A stretch of 12,362 bases of DNA from the NCBI GenBank assembly GCA_965603355.1, contig CBFDCQ010000092.1, positions 1 to 12,362 of the forward strand, given 5' to 3'. Below the pieces are notes generated by a model that saw only the letters and a list, made by a program, of their open reading frames with translations, ran no database searches and was not told the DNA's origin. This DNA comes from CBFDCQ01 sp965603355. Lineage in GTDB: Bacteria; Hydrogenedentota; CAZGCA01; CBFDCQ01. A program made the position numbers and the translations under genes. How positions within the stretch are numbered: the stretch's first letter is position 1; every line of letters starts with the position of its first letter. Of this stretch, positions 5,699 to 12,362 are shown piece after piece.

Positions 5699-6784
5699 AT
5701 GGCGTATGATATGGTGAGTCTGTTGAAGATGCTCATTGACAGGGACGGTTCTGACCTGCACCTGGGAGTGGGCAACCCGCCGATAGGCCGCGTACACGGG
5801 AGCCTCCAGTTCTTCGGAGAGGAACCGCTCGTTCCCGAAGATACTGAGAGACTCATGAAGAGCATCGCGTCCGTTGACCACCAGCAGGAGCTGGGCGAAG
5901 TCGGCGGCGCAGACTTCGGGTTCGCTTTTGAGGATGTCGCCCGGTTCCGTGTGTCGATATTCAAACAGAAAGGGTACGTCGGCTGCGTGTTGAGGCTGTT
6001 GCCCAAGCGGATCATGAGCTTTGAGGAGATCGGGTTGCCGGATAGTGTGAAGGAGCTTATGCTCCAGCCGCGCGGACTCGTATTGGTTACGGGGCCGACG
6101 GGCAGCGGTAAGACGACGACGCTCGCCACGATGTTGGACTTTATCAACATCAACGTGGATTGCCATATTATTACTATCGAGGATCCAATAGAGTATTTTC
6201 ACGAACACAAGAAATCTATAATCACGCAAAGGGAGGTTGGCGTCGACGTGCCGGCTTTCTCCGAGGCGATACGCAGGGCCCTGCGTATGGACCCCGACGT
6301 CATCCTCGTCGGCGAGATGAGAGACCTCGATACGATCGAGTCCGCCATCACCGCAGCAGAGACAGGTCACCTTGTGTTCGCCACATTGCATACTACCGGA
6401 GCGGTCCGTACGATAGACCGACTTATTGACGCGTTCCCCACTAACCAGCAGGAACAGGTTCGGACGCAGCTTGCCGGCAACCTGAGGTCGGTCATTTCGC
6501 AGGCGCTGCTTCCCTTGAAGTCCGGGTTCGGTCGAGTAGCGGCTTTTGAGATCATGATCACCACTCCTGCCATCCAGAACCTTATACGTGAGAACAAGTC
6601 GTTCCGCATCACTTCAGCCATACAGACAGGACACAAGTTCGGGATGGTTCTCCTGGATGAGCATCTGGCGGATCTCTGTAAACAAAAGAAGATCACCGAG
6701 GAGGCCGCCGTGGCGAAGGTCCAGGATCGCGAGCAGTTTGCCAGGTACCTGGCAAGTATTGAGTTTGGGGAAGAAACGGAATAG
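5699..6784 (+). CDS. pilT: PilT-family pilus retraction ATPase
   Basis: 361 aa, the normal PilT length, with no MshEN domain and no zinc tetracysteine, which separates it from PilB/GspE. PilT disassembles type IV pili into the inner membrane, driving twitching motility and DNA uptake. Visible motifs: N-terminal DGSDLHLGVGNPPIGRVHG (16-34), Walker A GPTGSGKT (132-139), Asp box IEDPIEY (160-166), Walker B DVILVGE (200-206), His box ATLHTTGA around H231, and TPAIQNLIRE near the C terminus where classical PilT has AIRNLIRE/AIRAG. The C-terminal replacement is mild, so I expect function. The ATG is two bases after the upstream stop with GGTGGAGG (5681-5688) ahead, so it is translationally coupled. 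PilU is a possible alternative, but the PilT motifs fit better. Confidence 0.93.
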   Translation: MAYDMVSLLKMLIDRDGSDLHLGVGNPPIGRVHGSLQFFGEEPLVPEDTERLMKSIASVDHQQELGEVGGADFGFAFEDVARFRVSIFKQKGYVGCVLRLLPKRIMSFEEIGLPDSVKELMLQPRGLVLVTGPTGSGKTTTLATMLDFININVDCHIITIEDPIEYFHEHKKSIITQREVGVDVPAFSEAIRRALRMDPDVILVGEMRDLDTIESAITAAETGHLVFATLHTTGAVRTIDRLIDAFPTNQQEQVRTQLAGNLRSVISQALLPLKSGFGRVAAFEIMITTPAIQNLIRENKSFRITSAIQTGHKFGMVLLDEHLADLCKQKKITEEAAVAKVQDREQFARYLASIEFGEETE

Positions 6785-6787
6785 ACA

Positions 6788-8512
6788 ATGGCATCACGAG
6801 TGTCCAGACCGGTCGGAGAGGTACTGATTGAGATCGGCGTGATCAGTCCGCTCGACCTTGAACGAGCGCTGCTTCAGCAGCGCATATCCGGCGAGTTCCT
6901 CGGCCGAACGCTCGTGAAGATGGGCCTTGCCCGTGAGCAGGACGTTATTGACGCGCTCGGCATGCAGGCCGGCATGGACAAGGTCGACCTCAACAAGATG
7001 ACCGTCAAGGAGGAGATAATAAGGCTCCTCACGCCGGATATCGCCAGGTTCTACAACGTTATTCCCATCCGCAGGACGGATGGCGTGCTTACCGTGGCCA
7101 TGGCTTACCCGCTCAACGTCCACGTGTTGGACGAACTGGCCGCGCTGCTCGGGTGTCAGGTGAAAGGAGCCATCAGCACTATTGAGGATGTGGATCACGC
7201 GCTTGAACAGAACTACTCGTACAAGGCAAGCGCTGTAAGTGAGATTCTCGATACGCTTATCGAGGAGGTCGGCAAACAGGATAAAGAGGAGCTGATACCG
7301 GATAATGTGCTTTACGACATTGATAACCTTGCTCAGCTTGCCAATGAGCCGGAGATCATCAAGCTCGTGAACCTGGTGCTGATGCGCTCTCTGCAGACGG
7401 GCTCTTCCGATATACATTTTGAACCTTATGAGGATGAGATGCGGATCAGGCTCCGCATTGACGGCGTACTTTACGAGATAACCTATCCGCCGGCCCATCT
7501 TGCGGTCGCCATAGCAAGCCGGATCAAGGTCATTTCCGGATTGGATATAGGTGAGCGTCGAATGCCGCAGGACGGCAGGGTGGAACTGCAGGTAGGCGGG
7601 ACCGAAATAGACCTGCGCGTTTCCACCATGCCGACGCTGTTCGGCGAGACCGTCGTGATGCGAATTCTTGACCGGACCGCCGTTAAGCTCTCGCTGGAGG
7701 CGCTGGGTTTCTGTGATGACGACTTGGTCCGAATTCGCGATATTATCCAGAGACCCAACGGGATCCTCCTTAGCACGGGACCCACCGGGTGCGGCAAAAC
7801 GACCACGCTGTACGCCTGCATCAGCGAGTTGAACAGTCCGGAAGTGAAGATAATCACCACCGAGGATCCGGTTGAGTTTCCCGTCGACGGAGTCATCCAG
7901 GTGGCGATCAGGGAGGAGATAGGGTTGACGTTCGCGGGGTGTCTCAGGTCGATCCTGCGTCAGGACCCCGACATAGTCATGGTGGGTGAAATAAGAGACC
8001 TTGAAACGTGCCAGATCGCGGTAGAGGCCTCTCTTACCGGTCATATTGTGTTGAGCACGCTGCATACGAATGACGCTCCCGAGACGATGACTCGACTGCT
8101 CGATATGGGAGTCGAACCGTTCTTGATCACGTCGTCGGTCGAGGGTATCATCGCCCAGAGACTGGTGCGGGTGTTGTGCCGGTTCTGCCGCGAACCTTAT
8201 GAGCCGGACGAGGAGGAGATGGAGCTGGCCGGCATAACCAGAGAGGGGCTCGAAGGACATACCGTGTACCGGGAGAAGGGTTGTCCTCTGTGCGAGTTTC
8301 GCGGATTCCGTGGTAGAACCGGTATATTCGAAATACTGGCTATGGACGATTACCTGCGCGAGATGGTCAACAAGCATTGCACTGCAATTGAGCTGCGACA
8401 GGAAGCGAGAAAACGCGGTTTGATAACTCTCAGAGAGCGCGGAATCGAGAGAGTTCTTCAAGGGATGACGACGTTCAATGAGATCGTTGCTTGCACGGAC
8501 AAGTTTCATTAA
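6788..8512 (+). CDS. gspE: GspE/PilB-family extension ATPase with MshEN domain (second copy)
   Basis: 574 aa, sharing domain order with the first ATPase: MshEN domain (1-140), acidic linker (about 155-185), N2 domain with DIHFEPYEDEMRIRLRIDG, then Walker A GPTGCGKT (331-338; Cys replaces the usual Ser at 335), Asp box TEDPVEF, Walker B DIVMVGE (E401), His box STLHTND, and zinc tetracysteine C464-x2-C467 / C499-x2-C502. Its two MshEN motifs keep the spaced G, L and Q residues (G10...G17...Q31; G39...G46...Q60), but the arginine that starts the canonical motif is P8 and F37, so ligand binding is less certain than in the first copy. It starts three bases after pilT. I call it GspE because GspF, G, H, I and J homologues follow in T2SS order; sequence alone does not separate GspE from PilB. 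Confidence 0.92.
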   Translation: MASRVSRPVGEVLIEIGVISPLDLERALLQQRISGEFLGRTLVKMGLAREQDVIDALGMQAGMDKVDLNKMTVKEEIIRLLTPDIARFYNVIPIRRTDGVLTVAMAYPLNVHVLDELAALLGCQVKGAISTIEDVDHALEQNYSYKASAVSEILDTLIEEVGKQDKEELIPDNVLYDIDNLAQLANEPEIIKLVNLVLMRSLQTGSSDIHFEPYEDEMRIRLRIDGVLYEITYPPAHLAVAIASRIKVISGLDIGERRMPQDGRVELQVGGTEIDLRVSTMPTLFGETVVMRILDRTAVKLSLEALGFCDDDLVRIRDIIQRPNGILLSTGPTGCGKTTTLYACISELNSPEVKIITTEDPVEFPVDGVIQVAIREEIGLTFAGCLRSILRQDPDIVMVGEIRDLETCQIAVEASLTGHIVLSTLHTNDAPETMTRLLDMGVEPFLITSSVEGIIAQRLVRVLCRFCREPYEPDEEEMELAGITREGLEGHTVYREKGCPLCEFRGFRGRTGIFEILAMDDYLREMVNKHCTAIELRQEARKRGLITLRERGIERVLQGMTTFNEIVACTDKFH

Positions 8513-8593
8513 TGTGTTCTTTGTCAGCGTGTTTGCTGTGAAGGGCAACGCGGGTGATATGAGTCGACCGTCAGTAGTGGAGGGTAAGATATA
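8513..8593 (+). promoter_or_regulatory. 81-base gap with ribosome-binding site for gspF
   Basis: No gene, promoter or terminator is evident. GGAGGG at 8579-8584 lies nine bases before ATG 8594 and fixes that start. Confidence 0.5.
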
Positions 8594-9835
8594 ATGCCTG
8601 CTTTCGCGTATAAGGCAATTGACAAGAAGGGCAACGAGATGTCGGGCGTCGTGGACGCCGAGAACGAAACGCTTGCTATTGCTGAAGTGAAAAACCTGGG
8701 GTACTTCCCGCTAAAGATCTTCGAGTCCACCAAGCGGTCCGAGCGACGCGCGAAGAAGAAGAAGAGAGGAATATCGGAGTTTTACATTGGCGGTGTGAAG
8801 AACAAGGAACTCGTTGTTTTCACGCGCCAGCTTTCCACATTGATTGACGCCGGGCTGCCGCTCCTGCGCAGCATGAACATCCTTCACGCACAGCTCAAAC
8901 CCTCCAAGCTGCGCGACACCATCGAGGAGATGACCGAGGACATCCAGGCTGGTACGACCTTCTCGGAGGCGCTGGCAAAACATCCGAAAATCTTTGACAG
9001 GCTTTACGTGAACATGGTCAGGGCCGGTGAGATTGGCGGTATGTTGGAGGTGGTGCTGAACAGGTTGGCCGACTACGCCGAGAAACGCCAGGCGTTGAAA
9101 CGGCGCGTTCGCGGGGCGATGATCTACCCGATCGCGGTCATAATCATAGCTGCCGGAGTGGTCGGTTTTCTCATGGTAAGAGTCGTACCGGTCTTCGCGG
9201 AGATCTATGCGGATTTCGGGGGCACGTTGCCGGGTCCGACGCAGTTGCTCGTGAACGCGTCGAACTTCATGGTTACCAGTTGGTGGTTGATCCTGGTGTA
9301 TATCAGCGGCACATTGATTTTCTTCAAGATCCTTTTCAAGATTCCTGCTGTCCAGCGGATCAGAGACAGAGTCGTGCTCAAAGTACCGTTGATCTCGGGT
9401 CTTGTGGTGAAGGTCGCCGTGGCAAGGTTCTCGCGCACGCTCGGCACGCTCATAGCGAGCGGCGTGCCGATACTGCAGGCGCTCAAGATAGTGAAGGAGA
9501 CCATCGGCAACGTCGTCATCCAGCGAGCGATCGATCAGGTTCACGATAGCATTAGAGAGGGTGAGACGATAGCCGCTCCCCTCGAAGAGTCGGGCGTATT
9601 TCCGCCGATGGTCGTGAACATGATAGACGTCGGTGAGGAGACCGGAAGTCTGGACGCGATGTTGATGAAGGTGGCGGACACGTACGACGCGGAAGTCGAG
9701 GCTGCCGTCAACGCGCTGCTGACGATGATGGAACCGGTGATAATCGTGTTCCTTGGTTTCGTTGTTGGGTATATCGTGGTTGCGCTCTATCTGCCCATAT
9801 TCATGCTCGGAGACGCCATAAGCGGATTGCAGTAG
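8594..9835 (+). CDS. gspF: GspF/PilC inner-membrane platform protein
   Basis: 413 aa, normal for the family. The platform protein couples the hexameric ATPase in the cytoplasm to pseudopilin assembly in the inner membrane. The N-terminal segment (MPAFAYKAIDKKGNEMSGVV, 1-20, through LGYFPLKI, 35-42) is the typical GspF start, followed by a very basic linker (46-60). Two T2SSF domains follow: about 73-198, with FTRQLSTLIDAGLPLLRSM and VRAGEIGGMLEVVL, and about 276-402, with FSRTLGTLIASGVPILQAL and IDVGEETGSLDAML. Three membrane helices are visible at about 177-199, 229-249 and 380-402. The conserved G-E-x-(T/G)-G motif occurs once per repeat, as expected. It follows gspE, and the pseudopilin genes come next after a 322-base gap. 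Confidence 0.94.
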   Translation: MPAFAYKAIDKKGNEMSGVVDAENETLAIAEVKNLGYFPLKIFESTKRSERRAKKKKRGISEFYIGGVKNKELVVFTRQLSTLIDAGLPLLRSMNILHAQLKPSKLRDTIEEMTEDIQAGTTFSEALAKHPKIFDRLYVNMVRAGEIGGMLEVVLNRLADYAEKRQALKRRVRGAMIYPIAVIIIAAGVVGFLMVRVVPVFAEIYADFGGTLPGPTQLLVNASNFMVTSWWLILVYISGTLIFFKILFKIPAVQRIRDRVVLKVPLISGLVVKVAVARFSRTLGTLIASGVPILQALKIVKETIGNVVIQRAIDQVHDSIREGETIAAPLEESGVFPPMVVNMIDVGEETGSLDAMLMKVADTYDAEVEAAVNALLTMMEPVIIVFLGFVVGYIVVALYLPIFMLGDAISGLQ

Positions 9836-10157
9836 TAGACAGGTTGTCATAACAATAAAGGAAGTACGATTGTGATGGGCATCGGCGTTCTGAGAGACGG
9901 TGTTATGAGAGGGCCGAGAGGGCGAGTTTGTGAGGGTTAGACTCCAGAACGTGTGTGGCGACAAGGCCGTAGTACGCAGGAGAGGTCCTGCCATCCTGGA
10001 GCCAATCCACCCTGTCGTTGCAGCATATCCTCTTGATTCACCGTCATCCACGCGAAATGCCGCGACGCTGAGGTGCATCCGGCATGCAGTATACGGTAAC
10101 GGTGTTGGTAAACGAGTGTAATGTGCGAGTTTTGACTAGGAAAGGGGGAAAGGAACA
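9836..10157 (+). other. 322-base gap before the pseudopilin genes
   Basis: No convincing gene. A 63-codon frame (9930-10121) starts at GTG without a ribosome site and has no recognisable motif. Short hairpins can be drawn: GCAGG/CCTGC (9976-9991), and two mutually exclusive ones around 10057-10088 (ATGCCG/CGGCAT and TGCAT/ATGCA). I could not find a clear sigma-70 or -24/-12 promoter, though a transcript start here would make sense because pseudopilins are needed in excess over the motor. The end of the gap carries the ribosome site GGGGGAAAGGA just before ATG 10158. Confidence 0.4.
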
Positions 10158-10877
10158 ATGTTGAAGAAAAAGGGGTTCACGCTGATTGAGTTGCTGGTTG
10201 TGGTGGCGATCATCAGTCTGCTGGCTGCTATCGCCGTGCCGAGGCTTGCGGACAGGATCAGAAGAGCGCGCATGGTCAGGGCGGAGGCCGATATCAAGGG
10301 GATCGAGAACGCGCTCGCCATGCTCACGACGGACGCCGGCGCGTCGCTGTTGATGCTGTTGAATGAAGCTCACTGGGTCTACGGTGACGTTGCGCCGCCC
10401 ATTCGGATTTCCACTAGCAGCCATTCGCCCGGAGCAGGGTGGGGCGGAGGTCGCGGTCTGAGCGCTACCGAGCTCGTGAGAGGGCTTTTCATGAGCACGC
10501 TCGAGTACGCGCCGGGCAGACTCTGGGGAGATGTGCTCAAGGCGGGCGTGTACCAGAACCTTTCCAGTGCGTACATGGATAAGGGCGTCCCGAAAGATCC
10601 GTGGACTACCCCGTACCAGATATACCTCGCACCGCCGGGGCGCGAGACCCGCTACGACTGGGCACGCGGTATCGGTGTGTATGATGATGGTCTCCACGGT
10701 TTCAGAAGTTATCGCGGAGAGGGCGTTCCATTTGAGTTCGTCCCGCCGTCGCTCGACTACTACATATTCAGCGCCGGCGAGAACCGGTTCGACGATAACT
10801 TAGGCGGTTCTCGGGTCGGTTATGACGACATAAACAACTGGGACGGGGACCGAGGTTGGGCACTCGTCTACAGATAA
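10158..10877 (+). CDS. gspG: GspG-like major pseudopilin, extended
   Basis: 239 aa with a class III prepilin leader: MLKKKG|FTLIELLVVVAIISLLAAIAVPRL. Prepilin peptidase would cut after G6 and N-methylate F7; mature E5 (E11) is present. The hydrophobic helix (7-28) anchors it in the inner membrane and packs the pseudopilus core. GspG hallmarks are DPWTTPYQIY (147-156) and a C-terminal loop FSAGENRFDDN...DDINNWD (204-229), which resembles the calcium-binding loop of GspG. At 239 aa it is much longer than typical GspG (about 140-150); the extra length is mainly residues 60-145, with a Gly-rich stretch (PGAGWGGGRG, 91-100). Ribosome site GGGGGAAAGGA. It is the first pseudopilin of the row, the usual position for the major one. 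Confidence 0.88.
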   Translation: MLKKKGFTLIELLVVVAIISLLAAIAVPRLADRIRRARMVRAEADIKGIENALAMLTTDAGASLLMLLNEAHWVYGDVAPPIRISTSSHSPGAGWGGGRGLSATELVRGLFMSTLEYAPGRLWGDVLKAGVYQNLSSAYMDKGVPKDPWTTPYQIYLAPPGRETRYDWARGIGVYDDGLHGFRSYRGEGVPFEFVPPSLDYYIFSAGENRFDDNLGGSRVGYDDINNWDGDRGWALVYR

Positions 10878-10921
10878 CAGACAGCGCAGCGTAGCGTGAT
10901 CCGTAGGAACGTGGTGATACT

Positions 10922-11473
10922 ATGCGAGCGATCAGGAAAAGGCCCAGCGAAGGTTTCACGCTGATCGAGCTTGTGGCGGTTCTCGCGATCATAGGTCTGT
11001 TCGGCGCAGTGGCGATACCGACGATTTTGCACTACCGCTCGCGCCGCAGCAGGGACCTCGACAACGGTGCGCTCGTCCTGAGAGCCACGCTCAGGGCCGC
11101 TCGCGCATACGCCATACGGAACCGCGTCCGAGCAGGGGTGGTTTTCGATTGGGACATTTTCGATCCGGACTTGATAAGGCGTTATCACATTGAGTACGAA
11201 CTTGACGACGGCAGTTGGGAGGTGCCGATGGGCATCGCCGGTAAGGATACGGTCCTGGAGCGGAACCTGAGTTTGGACTTTGTTACTCTGCCGGACCGGC
11301 TGCCCAGGGATCGGGGTCGTCGGAACCCGGCGCACATTTTCGATGAGACCGGCACGCTCGATACCCCATCGGCCCTCAAGGCTGTCATAAAAATACAGGA
11401 TAACTCTCGGGAAGTTCCGGGTCTTAGGATAGAGATTTTGAGGCCGACAGGGCGAGTAAGGATAAAGGGGTGA
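10922..11473 (+). CDS. gspH: GspH/FimT-like minor pseudopilin
   Basis: 183 aa. Class III leader cut after G11 (RKRPSEG|FTLIELVAVLAIIGLFGAVAIPTIL), with the mature E5 present. The following RDLDNGALVLRATLRAARAYAIRNRVRAGVVFDW is the typical GspH/FimT arrangement of a long alpha helix leading into a beta domain. Minor pseudopilins H, I, J and K form the tip complex that primes pseudopilus assembly. It starts 44 bases after gspG with a modest site (AGGAACGTGGTG). Its TGA at 11471-11473 overlaps the start of the next gene. Confidence 0.85.
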   Translation: MRAIRKRPSEGFTLIELVAVLAIIGLFGAVAIPTILHYRSRRSRDLDNGALVLRATLRAARAYAIRNRVRAGVVFDWDIFDPDLIRRYHIEYELDDGSWEVPMGIAGKDTVLERNLSLDFVTLPDRLPRDRGRRNPAHIFDETGTLDTPSALKAVIKIQDNSREVPGLRIEILRPTGRVRIKG

Positions 11474-11877
11474 TGCGTTCAATGAGAAAGAAAACCAGCG
11501 GATTCACGCTCATCGAGGTGCTCGTAGCCATGGTGATCCTCGCTATAGGGATACTGGGCGTGACCATCCTTTTCCCGGCGGCGTTGAGGGACAGCCAGCG
11601 CGCGAGCAGCCTGACCGTGGCCGCTGTGTATGCGGAGAGTGTCATCGACATGCTCAGGGCGCAGGGGTACAGGTCCATAGCGACAATGTGGCCTACCTCC
11701 CAGGCCATCGAGATTCTGAGACGGGCGGACGAAACCTATTTCCTCTATGGAGAGACCGACGTCAGGGTCATCTACCTCGTGAGTGCAGTCAACGATCTAT
11801 ACGCCACAGTGGTCGTCAAGATCCCATTCCCTGACGGGCGAACGGAAGAGTACGTGAGCTACATTGCGCGGCAGTAA
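11473..11877 (+). CDS. gspI: GspI/PilV-like minor pseudopilin
   Basis: 134 aa from ATG 11473, which overlaps the upstream stop as TGATG, a common coupling arrangement with AAGGA at 11458-11462. GTG 11470 and ATG 11482 (with AAAGGGG eleven bases ahead) are alternative starts and change only the leader. The leader is cut after G10: KKTSG|FTLIEVLVAMVILAIGILGVTILFPAAL. The AMVILAIGILG pattern is typical of GspI and PilV. A helix (RASSLTVAAVYAESVIDMLRAQGY) and a short beta domain follow. By T2SS analogy it nucleates the H-I-J-K tip. Confidence 0.84.
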   Translation: MRSMRKKTSGFTLIEVLVAMVILAIGILGVTILFPAALRDSQRASSLTVAAVYAESVIDMLRAQGYRSIATMWPTSQAIEILRRADETYFLYGETDVRVIYLVSAVNDLYATVVVKIPFPDGRTEEYVSYIARQ

Positions 11878-11927
11878 GCCGTCAGCGCGGGAAAGTGGCG
11901 CGGGTTCCATTGATGATGCAGGTGCTT

Positions 11928-12044
11928 AGGGGCAGGGCTTGTCCTGCCCGGAAATACGAGGCAGGGCGGGCATCTTGCCCGTAAATACGAGGTAGGGCGG
12001 GCATCTTGCCCGTAAATACGAGGTAGGGCGGGCATCTTGCCCGC
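11928..12044. repeat. Three tandem 31-bp palindromic repeats plus one diverged copy
   Basis: Units begin with AAATACGAGG at 11952, 11983 and 12014, exactly 31 bases apart. Units two and three are identical over 30 bases; unit one differs by a single C/T at the eleventh base. Each contains the hairpin CGGGCA-TCT-TGCCCG. Just upstream, 11928-11950 is a diverged member with stem GGGCAGG/CCTGCCC. The block ends only about 20 bases before the next gene's start. Units are directly adjacent with no unique spacers, so this is not CRISPR. The hairpins resemble those at 1206-1440. Confidence 0.9.
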
Positions 12045-12066
12045 CAGGATCGGGGATTGAGTGTAC

Positions 12067-12362
12067 ATGAATCGTTTTCGCAAAGCCGGCGGTTTTACAA
12101 TGGTTGAACTTCTCGTTGCGCTGGCGGTATTCGCGACGGTGATGGCCGGGATATCGGTCGTATTCATAAGCTCGCTGCGTGCATGGCGTACCGGTCAGGA
12201 GAACCGCAGCGTGTTCCAGATGGCGCGCGCGGCAACGCAGTTCATGGAACGCGACATCACGTCGGCGTTCGGTTCCGTTGACAGGGATGAGGTAAAAACG
12301 CTTGTCGGGGCCGGGGATTGGCTCACTTTTGTGGGAATAACCGAGAACCCGCCCACGTGGCG
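12067..12362 (+). CDS. gspJ: GspJ/PilW-like minor pseudopilin (3' end beyond window)
   Basis: The 98 visible residues begin MNRFRKAGG|FTMVELLVALAVFATVMAGISVVFISSLRAWRTGQENRS, a class III prepilin leader with cleavage after G9 and the mature E5 present. The pattern after the helix (SSLRAWR...FQMARAATQFMERDIT) is typical of GspJ and PilW, where a long amphipathic helix precedes the beta domain. The frame is open to the last base, so the gene is truncated by the window. The start could be ATG 12067 or the in-frame GTG 12061; a TGA at 12058-12060 rules out anything earlier. The GGGG at 12052-12055 better spaces GTG 12061. Fourth in the G-H-I-J row; a GspK homologue could follow outside. Confidence 0.85.
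   Translation, partial: MNRFRKAGGFTMVELLVALAVFATVMAGISVVFISSLRAWRTGQENRSVFQMARAATQFMERDITSAFGSVDRDEVKTLVGAGDWLTFVGITENPPTW

Noticed and set aside
6794..8548. A 584-codon open frame on the minus strand opposite the second ATPase
   Set aside because: It is a shadow of biased codon use in gspE: it lies fully antisense, has no recognisable domain or ribosome site, and the + strand frame has all GspE motifs. The long minus-strand frames at 1970-3031, 3882-4655, 5417-6391 and 8711-10078 are rejected for the same reason.
9940..9980. A second c-di-GMP riboswitch (GGCGACAAGGCC-like stretch) before gspG
   Set aside because: It lacks the GACGCAAAGCC core, the GNRA-capped helix and a P1 helix.
9930..10121. 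A 63-codon open frame in the gap before gspG
   Set aside because: GTG start without a Shine-Dalgarno, Arg-rich composition, no motif; more likely untranslated leader.
11952..12044. CRISPR array
   Set aside because: The 31-base units are directly tandem with no unique spacers, and no cas genes are nearby.

Overview
The window comes from a moderately GC-rich, didermic-looking bacterium that I cannot place to phylum. It has a type II secretion / type IV pilus (T2SS/T4P) assembly gene cluster, a secreted dockerin-bearing protein, a sigma-54-type promoter, a cyclic-di-GMP riboswitch, and families of GC-rich palindromic intergenic repeats. That mix fits an uncultivated PVC-like, Hydrogenedentota-, Sumerlaeota- or Omnitrophota-type genome, but this is only a guess. 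All credible genes are on the + strand.

Layout. (a) 1-1205: the 3' end of a small C-terminally membrane-anchored protein, then a 71-aa cysteine-knuckle microprotein and a nitroreductase-family flavoprotein, closely spaced. (b) 1206-1855: a gene-free stretch. Its first 230 bases are a patchwork of unrelated-looking but similarly built hairpin repeats. Its last 230 bases hold a -24/-12 (sigma-54) promoter candidate and a very convincing class I c-di-GMP riboswitch. (c) 1856-3586: the riboswitch-controlled gene, encoding a 576-aa exported protein with FN3, chitobiase-like, thrombospondin-3-like calcium-binding and C-terminal dockerin modules. (d) 3587-3860: an AT-rich gap with a near-consensus sigma-70 promoter. 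(e) 3861-9835: an MshEN-domain extension-type ATPase, a PilT-type retraction ATPase, a second MshEN-domain GspE-type ATPase, and a GspF/PilC platform protein. (f) 9836-10157: a 322-base gap without a convincing gene. (g) 10158-12362: four type IV pilin-like proteins in the order G, H, I, J, the last cut off by the window edge. Three tandem 31-bp palindromic repeats sit between I and J.

How it fits together. The order E-F-G-H-I-J is the classical T2SS order, but the operon starts with an additional PilB-like ATPase and a PilT retraction ATPase, which ordinary T2SSs lack. The machine may therefore be a hybrid or retractile pseudopilus, or a T4P and a T2SS sharing parts. Cyclic-di-GMP recurs: a c-di-GMP riboswitch controls the adjacent secreted adhesin-like or matrix-like protein, and both ATPases carry MshEN domains, a known c-di-GMP-binding fold. 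In the first ATPase one of the two motifs keeps the canonical RLG...Q signature. The most interesting hypothesis is that one second messenger controls both the supply of a secreted dockerin protein and the motor that may export it or move the cell.
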